Origin: Neobacillus sp. PS2-9
GTDB lineage: Bacteria > Bacillota > Bacilli > Bacillales > Cytobacillaceae
DNA: 64,000 nucleotides
Reading direction: 5' to 3'
Assembly: GCF_030915525.1 (NCBI RefSeq)
Contig: NZ_CP133269.1
Location: 769,001 to 833,000, forward strand
Part shown: one piece after another, positions 26,612-34,256 of the stretch
Position numbering within the stretch: position 1 is the first letter of the stretch
How the letters are laid out: every line of letters begins with the position of its first letter
The notes under the pieces: model-generated
Databases searched by the model: none
What the model saw: the letters and a program-made list of their open reading frames with translations, nothing else
What the model was told of the DNA's origin: nothing
Made by a program: the position numbers and the translations under genes

Positions 26612-27445
26612 ATGAGAAAAACATGGAAAGATATTCTGCTTATTTTAGTCGGCGCACTTATTTTTGCCATAGGGGTCAACTTTTTCACCATTCCGAATCG
26701 GTTGTCTGAAGGTGGAATCTTAGGGATCACAATTATTGCCCACTATTTATTTGATTGGTCGCCGGGTGTGGTGAACTTTGTTTTAAATATTGTCCTGTTA
26801 GCAATCGGTTATAAGTTTTTTGATAAAAGAACCATGTTCTATACCTTATTTACAATTGGCGCCTGCTCCAGTTTGTTGTTTCTGACGGAGGATTTAGGAA
26901 GGCAACTGACTAAGGATACCTTTTTGGCTTCCGTGTTTGCGGGGTTATTGGTCGGTGTCGGTCTGGGCTTGATTTTCCGCGCTGGGGGAACCTCAGGGGG
27001 TTCCACCATTTTAGCAAGATTGGCAAACCAGCTGCTAGGTTGGAGCATTGGGAAGGCGATGCTCATTATTGATATCATTGTAGTAGCGTGTTCGGTATTT
27101 ATTATTGGTCTTGAGAAGTCGATGTACACGTTACTAATCGTGTATATTGGGGCGAAAGCGATTGATTTCATTGTTGAGGGATTGGATGAACGGGTGGCTG
27201 TATTAATTATCTCCAATTCACCAGAACTCGTTTTGGAGAATATTACGGGTAAAATGTCACGGGGCTTAACTGTGCTAGACGGTCGCGGCGGCTACTCCGG
27301 GCAAAACAAAGAAGTCCTCTACATCGTTATTAACAAACAAGAAATCGTCCAGCTAAAAAGCATCATCCGCGACATCGACCAAAACGCTTACGTCACCATC
27401 CACAACGTCCACGAAATGATGGGCAAGGGCTACAAAGCGGGTTAG
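26612..27445 (+). CDS. YitT-family membrane protein
   Basis: 277 residues: five or six membrane segments (DUF161) followed by a cytoplasmic DUF2179-type domain of about 80 residues beginning near VAVLIISNSPELV. Family hallmarks are NFFTIPNRLSEGGILGI near the N terminus and FRAGGTSGGSTILARLA in the middle; the C-terminal part contains SRGLTVLDGRGGYSG. B. subtilis has several paralogues (YitT, YpjC, YqfU, YvjA and others) of unknown biochemical role. ATG 26612 follows AAGGGTGG. It is likely co-transcribed with the EAL gene. Confidence 0.88.
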   Translation: MRKTWKDILLILVGALIFAIGVNFFTIPNRLSEGGILGITIIAHYLFDWSPGVVNFVLNIVLLAIGYKFFDKRTMFYTLFTIGACSSLLFLTEDLGRQLTKDTFLASVFAGLLVGVGLGLIFRAGGTSGGSTILARLANQLLGWSIGKAMLIIDIIVVACSVFIIGLEKSMYTLLIVYIGAKAIDFIVEGLDERVAVLIISNSPELVLENITGKMSRGLTVLDGRGGYSGQNKEVLYIVINKQEIVQLKSIIRDIDQNAYVTIHNVHEMMGKGYKAG

Positions 27446-27501
27446 TATATTTGGAAGAATGAAAGAAATTAAAGAGTAATTATGATTGGGAGAGAATAGA
27501 A

Positions 27502-28239
27502 GTGCAAGATATTCATACTGCAACCCCATTGGCTGAAAGATTTGAGACAGCTTTTAATCGGATACATAAATGCCTTATGAAACTAGTTCGTAACGCAAGA
27601 AGTGATAGTTTTAAAGTATTATTGGACAGCGGAAATTCCTATGCCATTATTCGGACCCATCGGCATGATCTCTATCAATATGCAAAGCTTCGTAATGCCC
27701 TTGTCCATGAAAAAATAAAGGAACGCTATTATATTGCAGAGCCAAATGTGGACGTAGTGTCGCACATTGAAATGATTGCTGAGCAATTTGAAAAACCACG
27801 ATCTGTTTTATCTATTGCCAGTTCGCCGGTGCTCTATTACAAAGAAGAGACACCGTTAAAGGATATTATGAAAGTTGTAGACAGGCTATCATACACGATG
27901 TTTCCGATTTACGACTCAACTGGCGCGTTTAAATGGTTGCTTACTTCGGAAGGGATTATTCGTTGGTTATCCAAACAGCCACTTTCAGGTATCTCCATTG
28001 AAGACGTTCGTGTTCATGACCTTTTTGTTCATGAAAAAAAGCATGAAGTTGTCTTTGTAAAAAAAGAGATAGATATTTATGAGGTAGAAGAAGTTTTCGA
28101 AGATGCCTTTTTAGCCCAAAAGAAGCTAGAAGCTGTCATTATTACAGAAAATGGGATAGCAACGGAGAAGCCTCTCGGAATCATCACGTCATGGAACTTA
28201 GTTGAAATCGATGCGTTAGAACAAGAGTTGCAAAAATAA
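27502..28239 (+). CDS. HEPN-like / CBS-domain fusion protein
   Basis: 245 residues, GTG start after GGGAGAG. The N-terminal helical part (about 1-95) contains LRNALVHE, that is R64-N65-x-x-x-H69, the Rx4-6H arrangement of HEPN domains, followed by IAEPNVDVVSHIEMIAEQF. The C-terminal part (about 105-240) reads as a CBS pair (TPLKDIMKVVDRLSYTMFPIYD, then LLTSEGIIRWL and a second repeat ending PLGIITSWNLVEID), which usually binds adenosine nucleotides. The combination suggests nucleotide-gated control of a helical effector. Whether the HEPN part has RNase activity is unknown. The gene ends in a strong terminator. Confidence 0.75.
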   Translation: MQDIHTATPLAERFETAFNRIHKCLMKLVRNARSDSFKVLLDSGNSYAIIRTHRHDLYQYAKLRNALVHEKIKERYYIAEPNVDVVSHIEMIAEQFEKPRSVLSIASSPVLYYKEETPLKDIMKVVDRLSYTMFPIYDSTGAFKWLLTSEGIIRWLSKQPLSGISIEDVRVHDLFVHEKKHEVVFVKKEIDIYEVEEVFEDAFLAQKKLEAVIITENGIATEKPLGIITSWNLVEIDALEQELQK

Positions 28240-28254
28240 TATGGGCAGTAAACT

Positions 28255-28307
28255 AAAATCCTGAGCGTCCATCAAGGAAGTCCTTGACTGACCTCAGGAT
28301 TTTTTTA
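28255..28307 (+). terminator. Terminator after the HEPN-like/CBS gene
   Basis: AAAATCCTGAG and CTCAGGATTTT outer arms, inner TCAAGGA/TCCTTGA stem, then a T run that merges into the next repeat element. Confidence 0.85.
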
Positions 28308-28476
28308 ACTTGTCTGTTGATTTCCGCTCCAGGCACTTCGCTTTCCGCGGGCGTTCCGGGAGCCTCCTCGTCGTTCCTCCTGCGGGGTCTCCCGAGACCG
28401 CTACTCCCGCAGGAGTCTTCGTGCCTTCCGCTCCAATCAACAGGTGTGTTAAATCAACATAATGCTTTAACATAGC
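28303..28476. mobile_element. MITE-like element, copy 3
   Basis: The inner pair CTGTTGATT / AATCAACAG, the GC-rich core and direct repeats TTCCGCTCCA are all present. The left end is reduced to TTAAC, joined to the terminator T run; the right end is TTAACATAGC. The core sequence differs from copies 1 and 2 (CGGGCGTTCCGGGAGCCTCC), but its palindrome is kept. Confidence 0.8.
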
Positions 28477-28569
28477 ATTTATTTTTAAAATTAGGAGCCA
28501 GCTAATATTTTCTAAGTGGTGACCTGGCTCGTTTTTTCATTTACAATAATATTCAGATAACATTTATGT

Positions 28570-29313
28570 GTGGTGGTGCTTGTGTTTGTACTGGTGATGT
28601 TTCTTGGTGTGTTAATGCCCATCGTCGGGTTCGTCGTTTTAGTGATGCTGGGATTGCTCGACCAGGAGCTGGATGTCCTAGAACTAGAGAATATTAAGGT
28701 CCGACTGGAAAAAGAGCTGAAGGAGAGTGAGTACCGGCAATTGTCAGAGCGGATTCAGCCACACTTCTTATTTAATGCCTTAAATGCATTTTTATCTTTA
28801 AGTAGAATTGGCCGACATCAAGATATGACAGAAGGACTTGAACAGTTTTCGCTGTTTCTGCGCTACCGGTATCAGGATCATGAAGTGCTTGTTCCTTTTT
28901 CAACGGAGTTAGACCACACGAAAAACTATTTAGCTGTCCAACAGTTGCGTTTCGGACAACGGTTAACCGTTACCTACGAGATAAATTCAACGTTGCTTGA
29001 CAGTAAGATTCCTCCATACACCCTGCAAACACTTGTGGAAAATGCCTTCAAGCATGGACTTGAGAAAAAGGCGGGGGACAAGCAATTGACGATTGTGTTT
29101 GAGCGGGAAGGGAATTGGGTGTCCTTAAAAGTGTTTGATAACGGTCCTGACCGAATACTTGAGCCTGCTTACTGGAAGGGAACAGGGCTACATAATATTG
29201 AAAAAAGGTTTCAACTCATTTTCGATCTGCCGTCGACGATTCGTTTATCAGAAACGAAGGATGGGCGGACATTAGCCCATGCCTATTGGCCATACTTACC
29301 TGGAGATGATTGA
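28570..29313 (+). CDS. LytS/YesM-type sensor histidine kinase (short form)
   Basis: 247 residues from GTG 28570; an in-frame stop at 28558 prevents a longer start, and no clear ribosome binding site is visible. One N-terminal membrane segment (about 3-32) leads to a short coiled coil and then the His_kinase domain of the LytS/YesM class, with the phosphoacceptor in RIQPHFLFNALNAF. The GHKL ATPase domain contains PPYTLQTLVENAFKHG, VFDNGPD and GTGLHNIEKRF. There is no extracytoplasmic sensor domain, so the kinase may sense within the membrane or through the adjacent transporter. It ends directly at the start of its response regulator. Confidence 0.88.
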   Translation: MVVLVFVLVMFLGVLMPIVGFVVLVMLGLLDQELDVLELENIKVRLEKELKESEYRQLSERIQPHFLFNALNAFLSLSRIGRHQDMTEGLEQFSLFLRYRYQDHEVLVPFSTELDHTKNYLAVQQLRFGQRLTVTYEINSTLLDSKIPPYTLQTLVENAFKHGLEKKAGDKQLTIVFEREGNWVSLKVFDNGPDRILEPAYWKGTGLHNIEKRFQLIFDLPSTIRLSETKDGRTLAHAYWPYLPGDD

Positions 29314-30015
29314 ATGAACATCCTACTTGTTGATGATGAATACTTGGAAATTGAACAGCTACGCTTTCTCATCCACCGTAAATATCCATTATGGAATATC
29401 TTTTCAGCAGAGGATAGCGTATCTGCATGGAAAATAACGGAGCAGGAAAGCATTCATCTGGCCTTTATTGATATTCGGATGCCAGGGGAGGACGGTTTGA
29501 CTCTGTCCAAGCGATTAAAGGAAAAACAAAGTGGCATTGAGATTGTCATTGTTTCTGCACATCAGGATTTTTCCTATGCCAAAAGGGCCATTCAAGCAGA
29601 AGTCATGGATTACCTGGTGAAGCCTGTTATTGAACAGGAATTATTAGCGGTAATTGAAAAGTACCTTGAGGTCAATAAACATGCAGTAGCAAAATCTGCA
29701 CATGTTCAATATGTGATCAAGAAAATCGAACTCCATTTTTCTGGAAAATTAAGTCTTCAGGAGATTGCAGATGAAATACCGGTGAGTGCCTCCTACCTGA
29801 GCCATTTATTCTCAGAGGAAATCGGCTCGACCTTTCAGGAGTATCTCTTAACATACCGAATCCACCAGGCAAAAAAGCTAATCATAAGTAAAGCGGACTG
29901 GAGTATGAGCAGAATTGCCGAAGCTACCGGATTCTCAAGCCAGCATCATTTTAGCAATATTTTTAAAAAAGTAGAGGGCATGACGCCGAGTATGTACAAG
30001 GAAAAACGGGGATGA
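29314..30015 (+). CDS. AraC-type response regulator (YesN-like)
   Basis: 233 residues. Receiver domain with DDE near the N terminus, phosphorylation site in AFIDIRMPGEDG and lysine in LVKPV. The C-terminal AraC/XylS DNA-binding domain has the two helix-turn-helix motifs LQEIADEIPVSASYLSHLF and MSRIAEATGFSSQHHFSNIF. ATG 29314 directly follows the kinase stop. The probable target is the direct-repeat site upstream of the formamidase gene (31393-31422). Confidence 0.92.
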   Translation: MNILLVDDEYLEIEQLRFLIHRKYPLWNIFSAEDSVSAWKITEQESIHLAFIDIRMPGEDGLTLSKRLKEKQSGIEIVIVSAHQDFSYAKRAIQAEVMDYLVKPVIEQELLAVIEKYLEVNKHAVAKSAHVQYVIKKIELHFSGKLSLQEIADEIPVSASYLSHLFSEEIGSTFQEYLLTYRIHQAKKLIISKADWSMSRIAEATGFSSQHHFSNIFKKVEGMTPSMYKEKRG

Positions 30016-30062
30016 GCTTCCCTTGCTCAGGCGTGGAGCCAATTAGTTAAGGAGAAAAACCA

Positions 30063-31388
30063 ATGATTGATTGGTATGTCATTCTATTTTTAGCGATCGT
30101 CCTCTTGATTTTCCATATGGGGGAATTTGCCGGTCACAAGGATGCAGTTACCTATGTAAGGCTCTCAGGAAAAAATCAAGTATCGACGGGGACTGTTTCA
30201 ATGCTTTTTCGGTTTCTAACCGGGACCTATGTTTTTATACCTGTTTACTTAACTGTAAGTCGCGGATACTTGGCGGGACTGGTACTTTCTATAGCAGGGG
30301 TGGCTGTCCTGCTTTGGTTCAGCAGAAAAGTCAGCCAGATGAACGACAACTTTTCGGCTTTTCAACATATAGGAGCATTGTTACGGGAGCGAATGCCAGA
30401 AAGAGGAAGAGCGGCGGTCTATGTGTTGCTGTTTCTTGCGGGTAGTGAAGGACTTCTTCTTAGTACAGCCCTAGCTAACTCGTTTATGAAGACGGTTTTT
30501 TCAATCCAGCCGATATGGACGAGTAGCATTCTGTTCTTTTTTGTTTTTGTTTTTTCAGGCATGGGCGGGGCTGGCGGGGTTCAGAAAATGGGGCGCTGGC
30601 TTTTGTTTGGCTTTTTTACCGGAATTACTATTCTGCCGGTTGCAACCATCCTCTACCATGGCGTTGCCTCGATCCATGAAAAACTTGTCCGGCTGCCAGG
30701 AGCTAGTTGGGATGAGGGAGAACTAGTGGTTGCTGCCCTTTTATTTATGGTATTCACTGCAGGACATTTACTTGTTTATTATCTCTTATCTAGTGATCTA
30801 TTAGCAGTAAAGCCTACGAGATTAAAAGCGACAATTGGACTAACAGCGATATGCTGGAGCAGTATGCCAGTGGCTGTGTCCGTTATAGTCGTTTATTTAA
30901 TGTCCCGTGGTGGCGGGAATGGAATAAACGGGCTTCTGAATACGATGGGTCATGCTTTTTCTACCCCTCTTTTATATGTCCTGGCGGTAAGTGTTTTATC
31001 CTGCTTAGCTTTAAGTCTTGGGGTATCACTTCACCATTTGACGGGCTTGCTGATTCCCCTTTTTAAAGAAGAGCAAGGAGCGTATAAGGGTTATGCATCG
31101 AGCCTTTTCCTTTGCCTATTGTTCTATGGAGCGTCCTTCGCCGTGGACTTTACGACGGTATTTATTTTTTATATTCATTTGTTTGTCTCGATCTGTTTAC
31201 CTCTATGGCTGCTTCTTGGTTACCGTGTACGCTGGGGTTGGGAGCTTTCCCTTGTGCTTATCGCTTCCAACGGATTGGGTCTTTGGATTTCTTTTACCAG
31301 TGAAATCCTTACCGGGGTTAGTGTGAATTTAGGGATATCAAGTGCTGTATTATTTTTCCTATTTATCAGAAAAGTTAGAACAATGTAA
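30063..31388 (+). CDS. Multi-pass membrane protein, probable transporter
   Basis: 441 residues with 11-13 hydrophobic segments. It starts MIDWYVILFLAIVLLIFHMGEFAG, without a signal peptide, and contains glycine-rich FSGMGGAGGVQKMG between membrane segments. The length and the gene neighbourhood (two-component system upstream, formamidase and APC permease downstream) fit a sodium:solute-symporter-like or APC-superfamily carrier, but I do not recognise a diagnostic motif. ATG 30063 is preceded by TTAAGGAGAAAA. It lies 47 bp after the regulator and is probably in the same transcript. Confidence 0.65.
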   Translation: MIDWYVILFLAIVLLIFHMGEFAGHKDAVTYVRLSGKNQVSTGTVSMLFRFLTGTYVFIPVYLTVSRGYLAGLVLSIAGVAVLLWFSRKVSQMNDNFSAFQHIGALLRERMPERGRAAVYVLLFLAGSEGLLLSTALANSFMKTVFSIQPIWTSSILFFFVFVFSGMGGAGGVQKMGRWLLFGFFTGITILPVATILYHGVASIHEKLVRLPGASWDEGELVVAALLFMVFTAGHLLVYYLLSSDLLAVKPTRLKATIGLTAICWSSMPVAVSVIVVYLMSRGGGNGINGLLNTMGHAFSTPLLYVLAVSVLSCLALSLGVSLHHLTGLLIPLFKEEQGAYKGYASSLFLCLLFYGASFAVDFTTVFIFYIHLFVSICLPLWLLLGYRVRWGWELSLVLIASNGLGLWISFTSEILTGVSVNLGISSAVLFFLFIRKVRTM

Positions 31389-31392
31389 AAAT

Positions 31393-31447
31393 ACTGCAAA
31401 ATATCATCAAGAAACTGCAAAACAGCCGTCCACCCCTCCGATATAAT
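31393..31447 (+). promoter_or_regulatory. Promoter with AraC-type direct repeats upstream of the formamidase gene
   Basis: ACTGCAAAA occurs at 31393-31401 and again at 31414-31422, exactly 21 bp apart. A TATAAT hexamer at 31442-31447 lies about 20 bases downstream with no good -35; the second repeat covers the -35 position. Direct repeats two helical turns apart that overlap -35 are the usual layout for AraC-family activators, and an AraC-type regulator is encoded 1.4 kb upstream. Confidence 0.6.
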
Positions 31448-31469
31448 GAGAAAAAAGGGAGGCGAGCAT

Positions 31470-32375
31470 ATGGTACAAACGCTGGAAAAACAACAGTATT
31501 TCTATGCTTTTAGTAAAGAGAACAAGGTCGGATTACGTGTACCGTCTGGGGCACAGGTGGTAGTTGAAACTTTTGATTGCTTTCAGGACCAAATTCAATC
31601 AACGGAGACGGAATTTAATGCGATTGATTGGAATCAAATTAATCCAGCCACGGGAGCGATTTTTGTAGAAGGAGCACAACCTGGGGACGTTTTAAAAGTT
31701 AGAATAGACAACATTGAGCTTGGTGATAGCGGCGTACTAGCTACCGGACCGGGACTGGGCGTTATGGGGCACCGAATTGATGAGTTCACCGTCAAGATGG
31801 TTCCGATTGTTGATGGAAAAGCGGTGTTTAATGAGCGAGTAAAGCTGCCATTAAATCCAATGATCGGTGTGATTGGGGTTGCACCTGAAGGGGAACCCGT
31901 TCCATGTGGGACACCGGGTGCACATGGCGGCAATATGGATACCAAGTTAATTACAACGGGAGCGACACTTTATTTTCCTGTATTCCAAGAGGGTGCGTTG
32001 TTTGGCCTTGGAGATTTACATGCCGCAATGGGTGATGGAGAAATCGGCGTATCGGGCATTGAGATTCCTGGGAAAGTAACGGTTACTTTAGAAGTGTTGA
32101 AGGGGAAATCCATTCCGTTCCCGTTTCTTGAAAATGAAGAAGGTACTGCAGTCATTGTATCCAAGGGGACGCTTGATGAAGCGGCAAAATCAGCTGTGGA
32201 AATTTTTGTTGATACCCTGCTTCCGCATACCGACTTGACGCTGGCTGAACTGACGATGCTTTTCAGTGCTGCAGGAGAGGTTCAGGTTTCGCAAATTGTT
32301 GACCCACTTCTAACTGCAAGATTTGTCGTACCAAAATCCATTCTCGAAGCTTACGATGTGAAGCTTTTCGGATAG
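31470..32375 (+). CDS. Acetamidase/formamidase family protein
   Basis: 301 residues from ATG 31470 (GGGAGG eight bases upstream; ATG 31446 overlaps the -10). The FmdA/AmdA fold is recognisable: PGDVLKVRIDNIEL, then GHRIDEF, and in the centre the metal-binding GAHGGNMDTKLITTGATLYFPV followed by GDLHAAMGDGEI. These carry the histidines and aspartates expected for the hydrolase. The enzyme releases ammonia from formamide or acetamide. It is followed after 15 bp by an APC permease gene, so the pair looks like an amide or amine utilisation cassette. Confidence 0.88.
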   Translation: MVQTLEKQQYFYAFSKENKVGLRVPSGAQVVVETFDCFQDQIQSTETEFNAIDWNQINPATGAIFVEGAQPGDVLKVRIDNIELGDSGVLATGPGLGVMGHRIDEFTVKMVPIVDGKAVFNERVKLPLNPMIGVIGVAPEGEPVPCGTPGAHGGNMDTKLITTGATLYFPVFQEGALFGLGDLHAAMGDGEIGVSGIEIPGKVTVTLEVLKGKSIPFPFLENEEGTAVIVSKGTLDEAAKSAVEIFVDTLLPHTDLTLAELTMLFSAAGEVQVSQIVDPLLTARFVVPKSILEAYDVKLFG

Positions 32376-32390
32376 GGAGGGAAAAAGAAT

Positions 32391-33782
32391 ATGGAACCAG
32401 TCGTACCAACAAAACAACAGTCAAATGCACAAGGTGGACAGACAAATGTAGAACAATTCGGTTATAAACAGGAATTAAAACGTGCATTAACCTTTTGGGA
32501 TTTGCTCATTTATGGTCTTGTATTCATGGTGCCGATTGCTCCGTTCGGAATTTATGGGTATGTTGCCCAGGGATCTAACGGAATGGTCGCCCTTGCCTAT
32601 TTGGTAGGAATGGTCGGAATGATATTTTCTGCGTTAAGTTATGCAAGGATGTCTGAGGCGTTTCCGATTGCTGGCTCAGTTTATTCCTATGCGCAGCGCG
32701 GAATCAACGAGCACGTGGGCTTTTTTGCAGGATGGGTTATTTTATTGGATTATATTTTAATACCCGCTTTGTTATATTTAGTCAGTGCCGCAGCCTTACA
32801 TGACATGGCACCAGAAATTCCGATTTGGATTTGGTTGGTTGCGTTTATTGGGATTAACACAGTGATTAACTTTTTCGGGATCGAATTTACAGCTAAAGCC
32901 AACAAAGTTATTGTGGCGCTTGAATTAATTGTCCTTGTGGTTTTTGTCGTTGCTGCCATTATCGCGATTACAAAAGGAGTAAATGGAGCAGAATTTAATT
33001 TTAAGCCATTATATGATAAAGAGCATTTCAGCATGAGTGCCGTTATGGGGGCTGTTTCCATTGCGGTGTTAAGCTTCCTTGGATTTGACGCGATTTCGAC
33101 GTTAGCAGAGGAAACAAAGGGCGGCAAGAAAGTCGTTGGCCGTGCCATTATTTTCTCGTTGTTAGTGGTGGGAGTATTGTTCATCATCCAGACATGGGTG
33201 GCCGCATTAATTTGGCCGGATTATGCTTCATTTGAAAATGCCGATGTTGCGTTCTATCAAATTGCTGAAATTGCCGGAGGTCCATGGTTAAAATGGACAA
33301 CGATTTTAGCCACAGCCCTTGCTTGGGGAATTGCCGATGCATTGGTGGCCCAAGCTGCAATTTCTCGTATTTTATACAGTATGGCTCGCGATAAAAAGCT
33401 GCCGAAGATTCTTTCGAAGGTTCATCCGAAGTATCAAACACCGTATGTTAGTACGTTTCTTGTTGCTACCATTTCTCTTGTGGTGACGATTGGATTTGCG
33501 TCACAGATTAATAGTCTTACTTCACTTGTGAATTTTGGTGCCTTGACTGCTTTCTTATTCTTGCATTTGTCGGTTATTAATTATTTTGTCCGTAAGCAAA
33601 AAAGTAAAGATTACTTGAATCACCTTGTGTTCCCGTTGATTGGCTTTGTTATTATCGGATACGTGTGGTTCAACCTTGATCCAACCTCGAAGAAGCTTGG
33701 CTTCGTCTGGATGGCAATCGGAATTATCTATATGATTTACTTGAAGCTCGCGAAAAAGGATTCTACTTTGAATGTGGAATAG
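32391..33782 (+). CDS. APC-family amino acid/polyamine permease (PuuP-like)
   Basis: 463 residues, 12 membrane segments, strong AGGGAGG site. Family motifs: FWDLLIYGLVFMVPIAPFGIYG in the first segment, GSVYSYAQRGINEHVGFFAGWVILLDY, and SFLGFDAISTLAEETKGGKKVVGRAI. These closely follow E. coli PuuP and related putrescine or amino-acid importers. The location behind a formamidase suggests uptake of an amide-yielding amine or amino acid, but specificity cannot be read. It ends in a terminator inside a repeat-rich intergenic region. Confidence 0.88.
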   Translation: MEPVVPTKQQSNAQGGQTNVEQFGYKQELKRALTFWDLLIYGLVFMVPIAPFGIYGYVAQGSNGMVALAYLVGMVGMIFSALSYARMSEAFPIAGSVYSYAQRGINEHVGFFAGWVILLDYILIPALLYLVSAAALHDMAPEIPIWIWLVAFIGINTVINFFGIEFTAKANKVIVALELIVLVVFVVAAIIAITKGVNGAEFNFKPLYDKEHFSMSAVMGAVSIAVLSFLGFDAISTLAEETKGGKKVVGRAIIFSLLVVGVLFIIQTWVAALIWPDYASFENADVAFYQIAEIAGGPWLKWTTILATALAWGIADALVAQAAISRILYSMARDKKLPKILSKVHPKYQTPYVSTFLVATISLVVTIGFASQINSLTSLVNFGALTAFLFLHLSVINYFVRKQKSKDYLNHLVFPLIGFVIIGYVWFNLDPTSKKLGFVWMAIGIIYMIYLKLAKKDSTLNVE

Positions 33783-33865
33783 GTATCATTTTATGAAAAG
33801 GTAGGCAGCTATTTTTATAAAGGGTTCCGTTTACCGGTGTTATCTTATTAAAAGACACAAGAATT

Positions 33866-33900
33866 GACGTATGAATTGGCATACGTCTTTTTCTTTTTTT
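33866..33900 (+). terminator. Terminator after the APC permease gene
   Basis: GACGTATG and CATACGTC arms, 6-base loop, then TTTTTCTTTTTTT. Confidence 0.85.
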
Positions 33901-33968
33901 ATCAAGGTATCTACGAAATTTTATTAACTCTTATCGATTGGGGGATGAGGTTAAGCACCCGATCTGAT

Positions 33969-34160
33969 AAATAGACGGAAAAATTCCGCTTATTTAGTAA
34001 TTATTATAAAAAAAAGCTTAAATAGACGGAGAAATTCCGCCTATTGACTCGAAAAATGTGAAAATGGGGAGATTTTACTTAGCATAAGCGGAAAATCTCT
34101 GCTTATTTACACCGAAACGAGAATGATTTTAAATTTAACCGGAAAATCTCCGCTTATTTT
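33969..34160. repeat. Array C: four CGGA-TCCG palindromic units
   Basis: Hairpins of the type AATAGACGGA-AAAA-TTCCGCTTATT start near 33969, 34021, 34084 and 34138 (52, 63 and 54 bp apart), separated by AT-rich, less conserved sequence. The core differs from arrays A, B, D and E, but the spacing and the position between convergent genes are the same. Confidence 0.8.
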
Positions 34161-34256
34161 ACTTTTTTATATACCAATAACGACTGCCGACTGTCATTTC
34201 GGCAGGTATTTTAAGAACGGAACCCTTTACTATTCTTAAAAGCTACCTTCCTTTAT

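Larger units (their letters stand above)
33819..34228. repeat. 14-bp inverted repeats bracketing array C
   Basis: AAAGGGTTCCGTT at 33819-33831 and its exact complement at 34216-34228 (14 bp if one inner or outer base is counted), about 384 bp apart. Beyond them lie GGTAG on one side and CTACC on the other. They enclose a terminator and the four CGGA/TCCG palindromes. This could be a non-autonomous element or one very large foldback. Confidence 0.65.
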
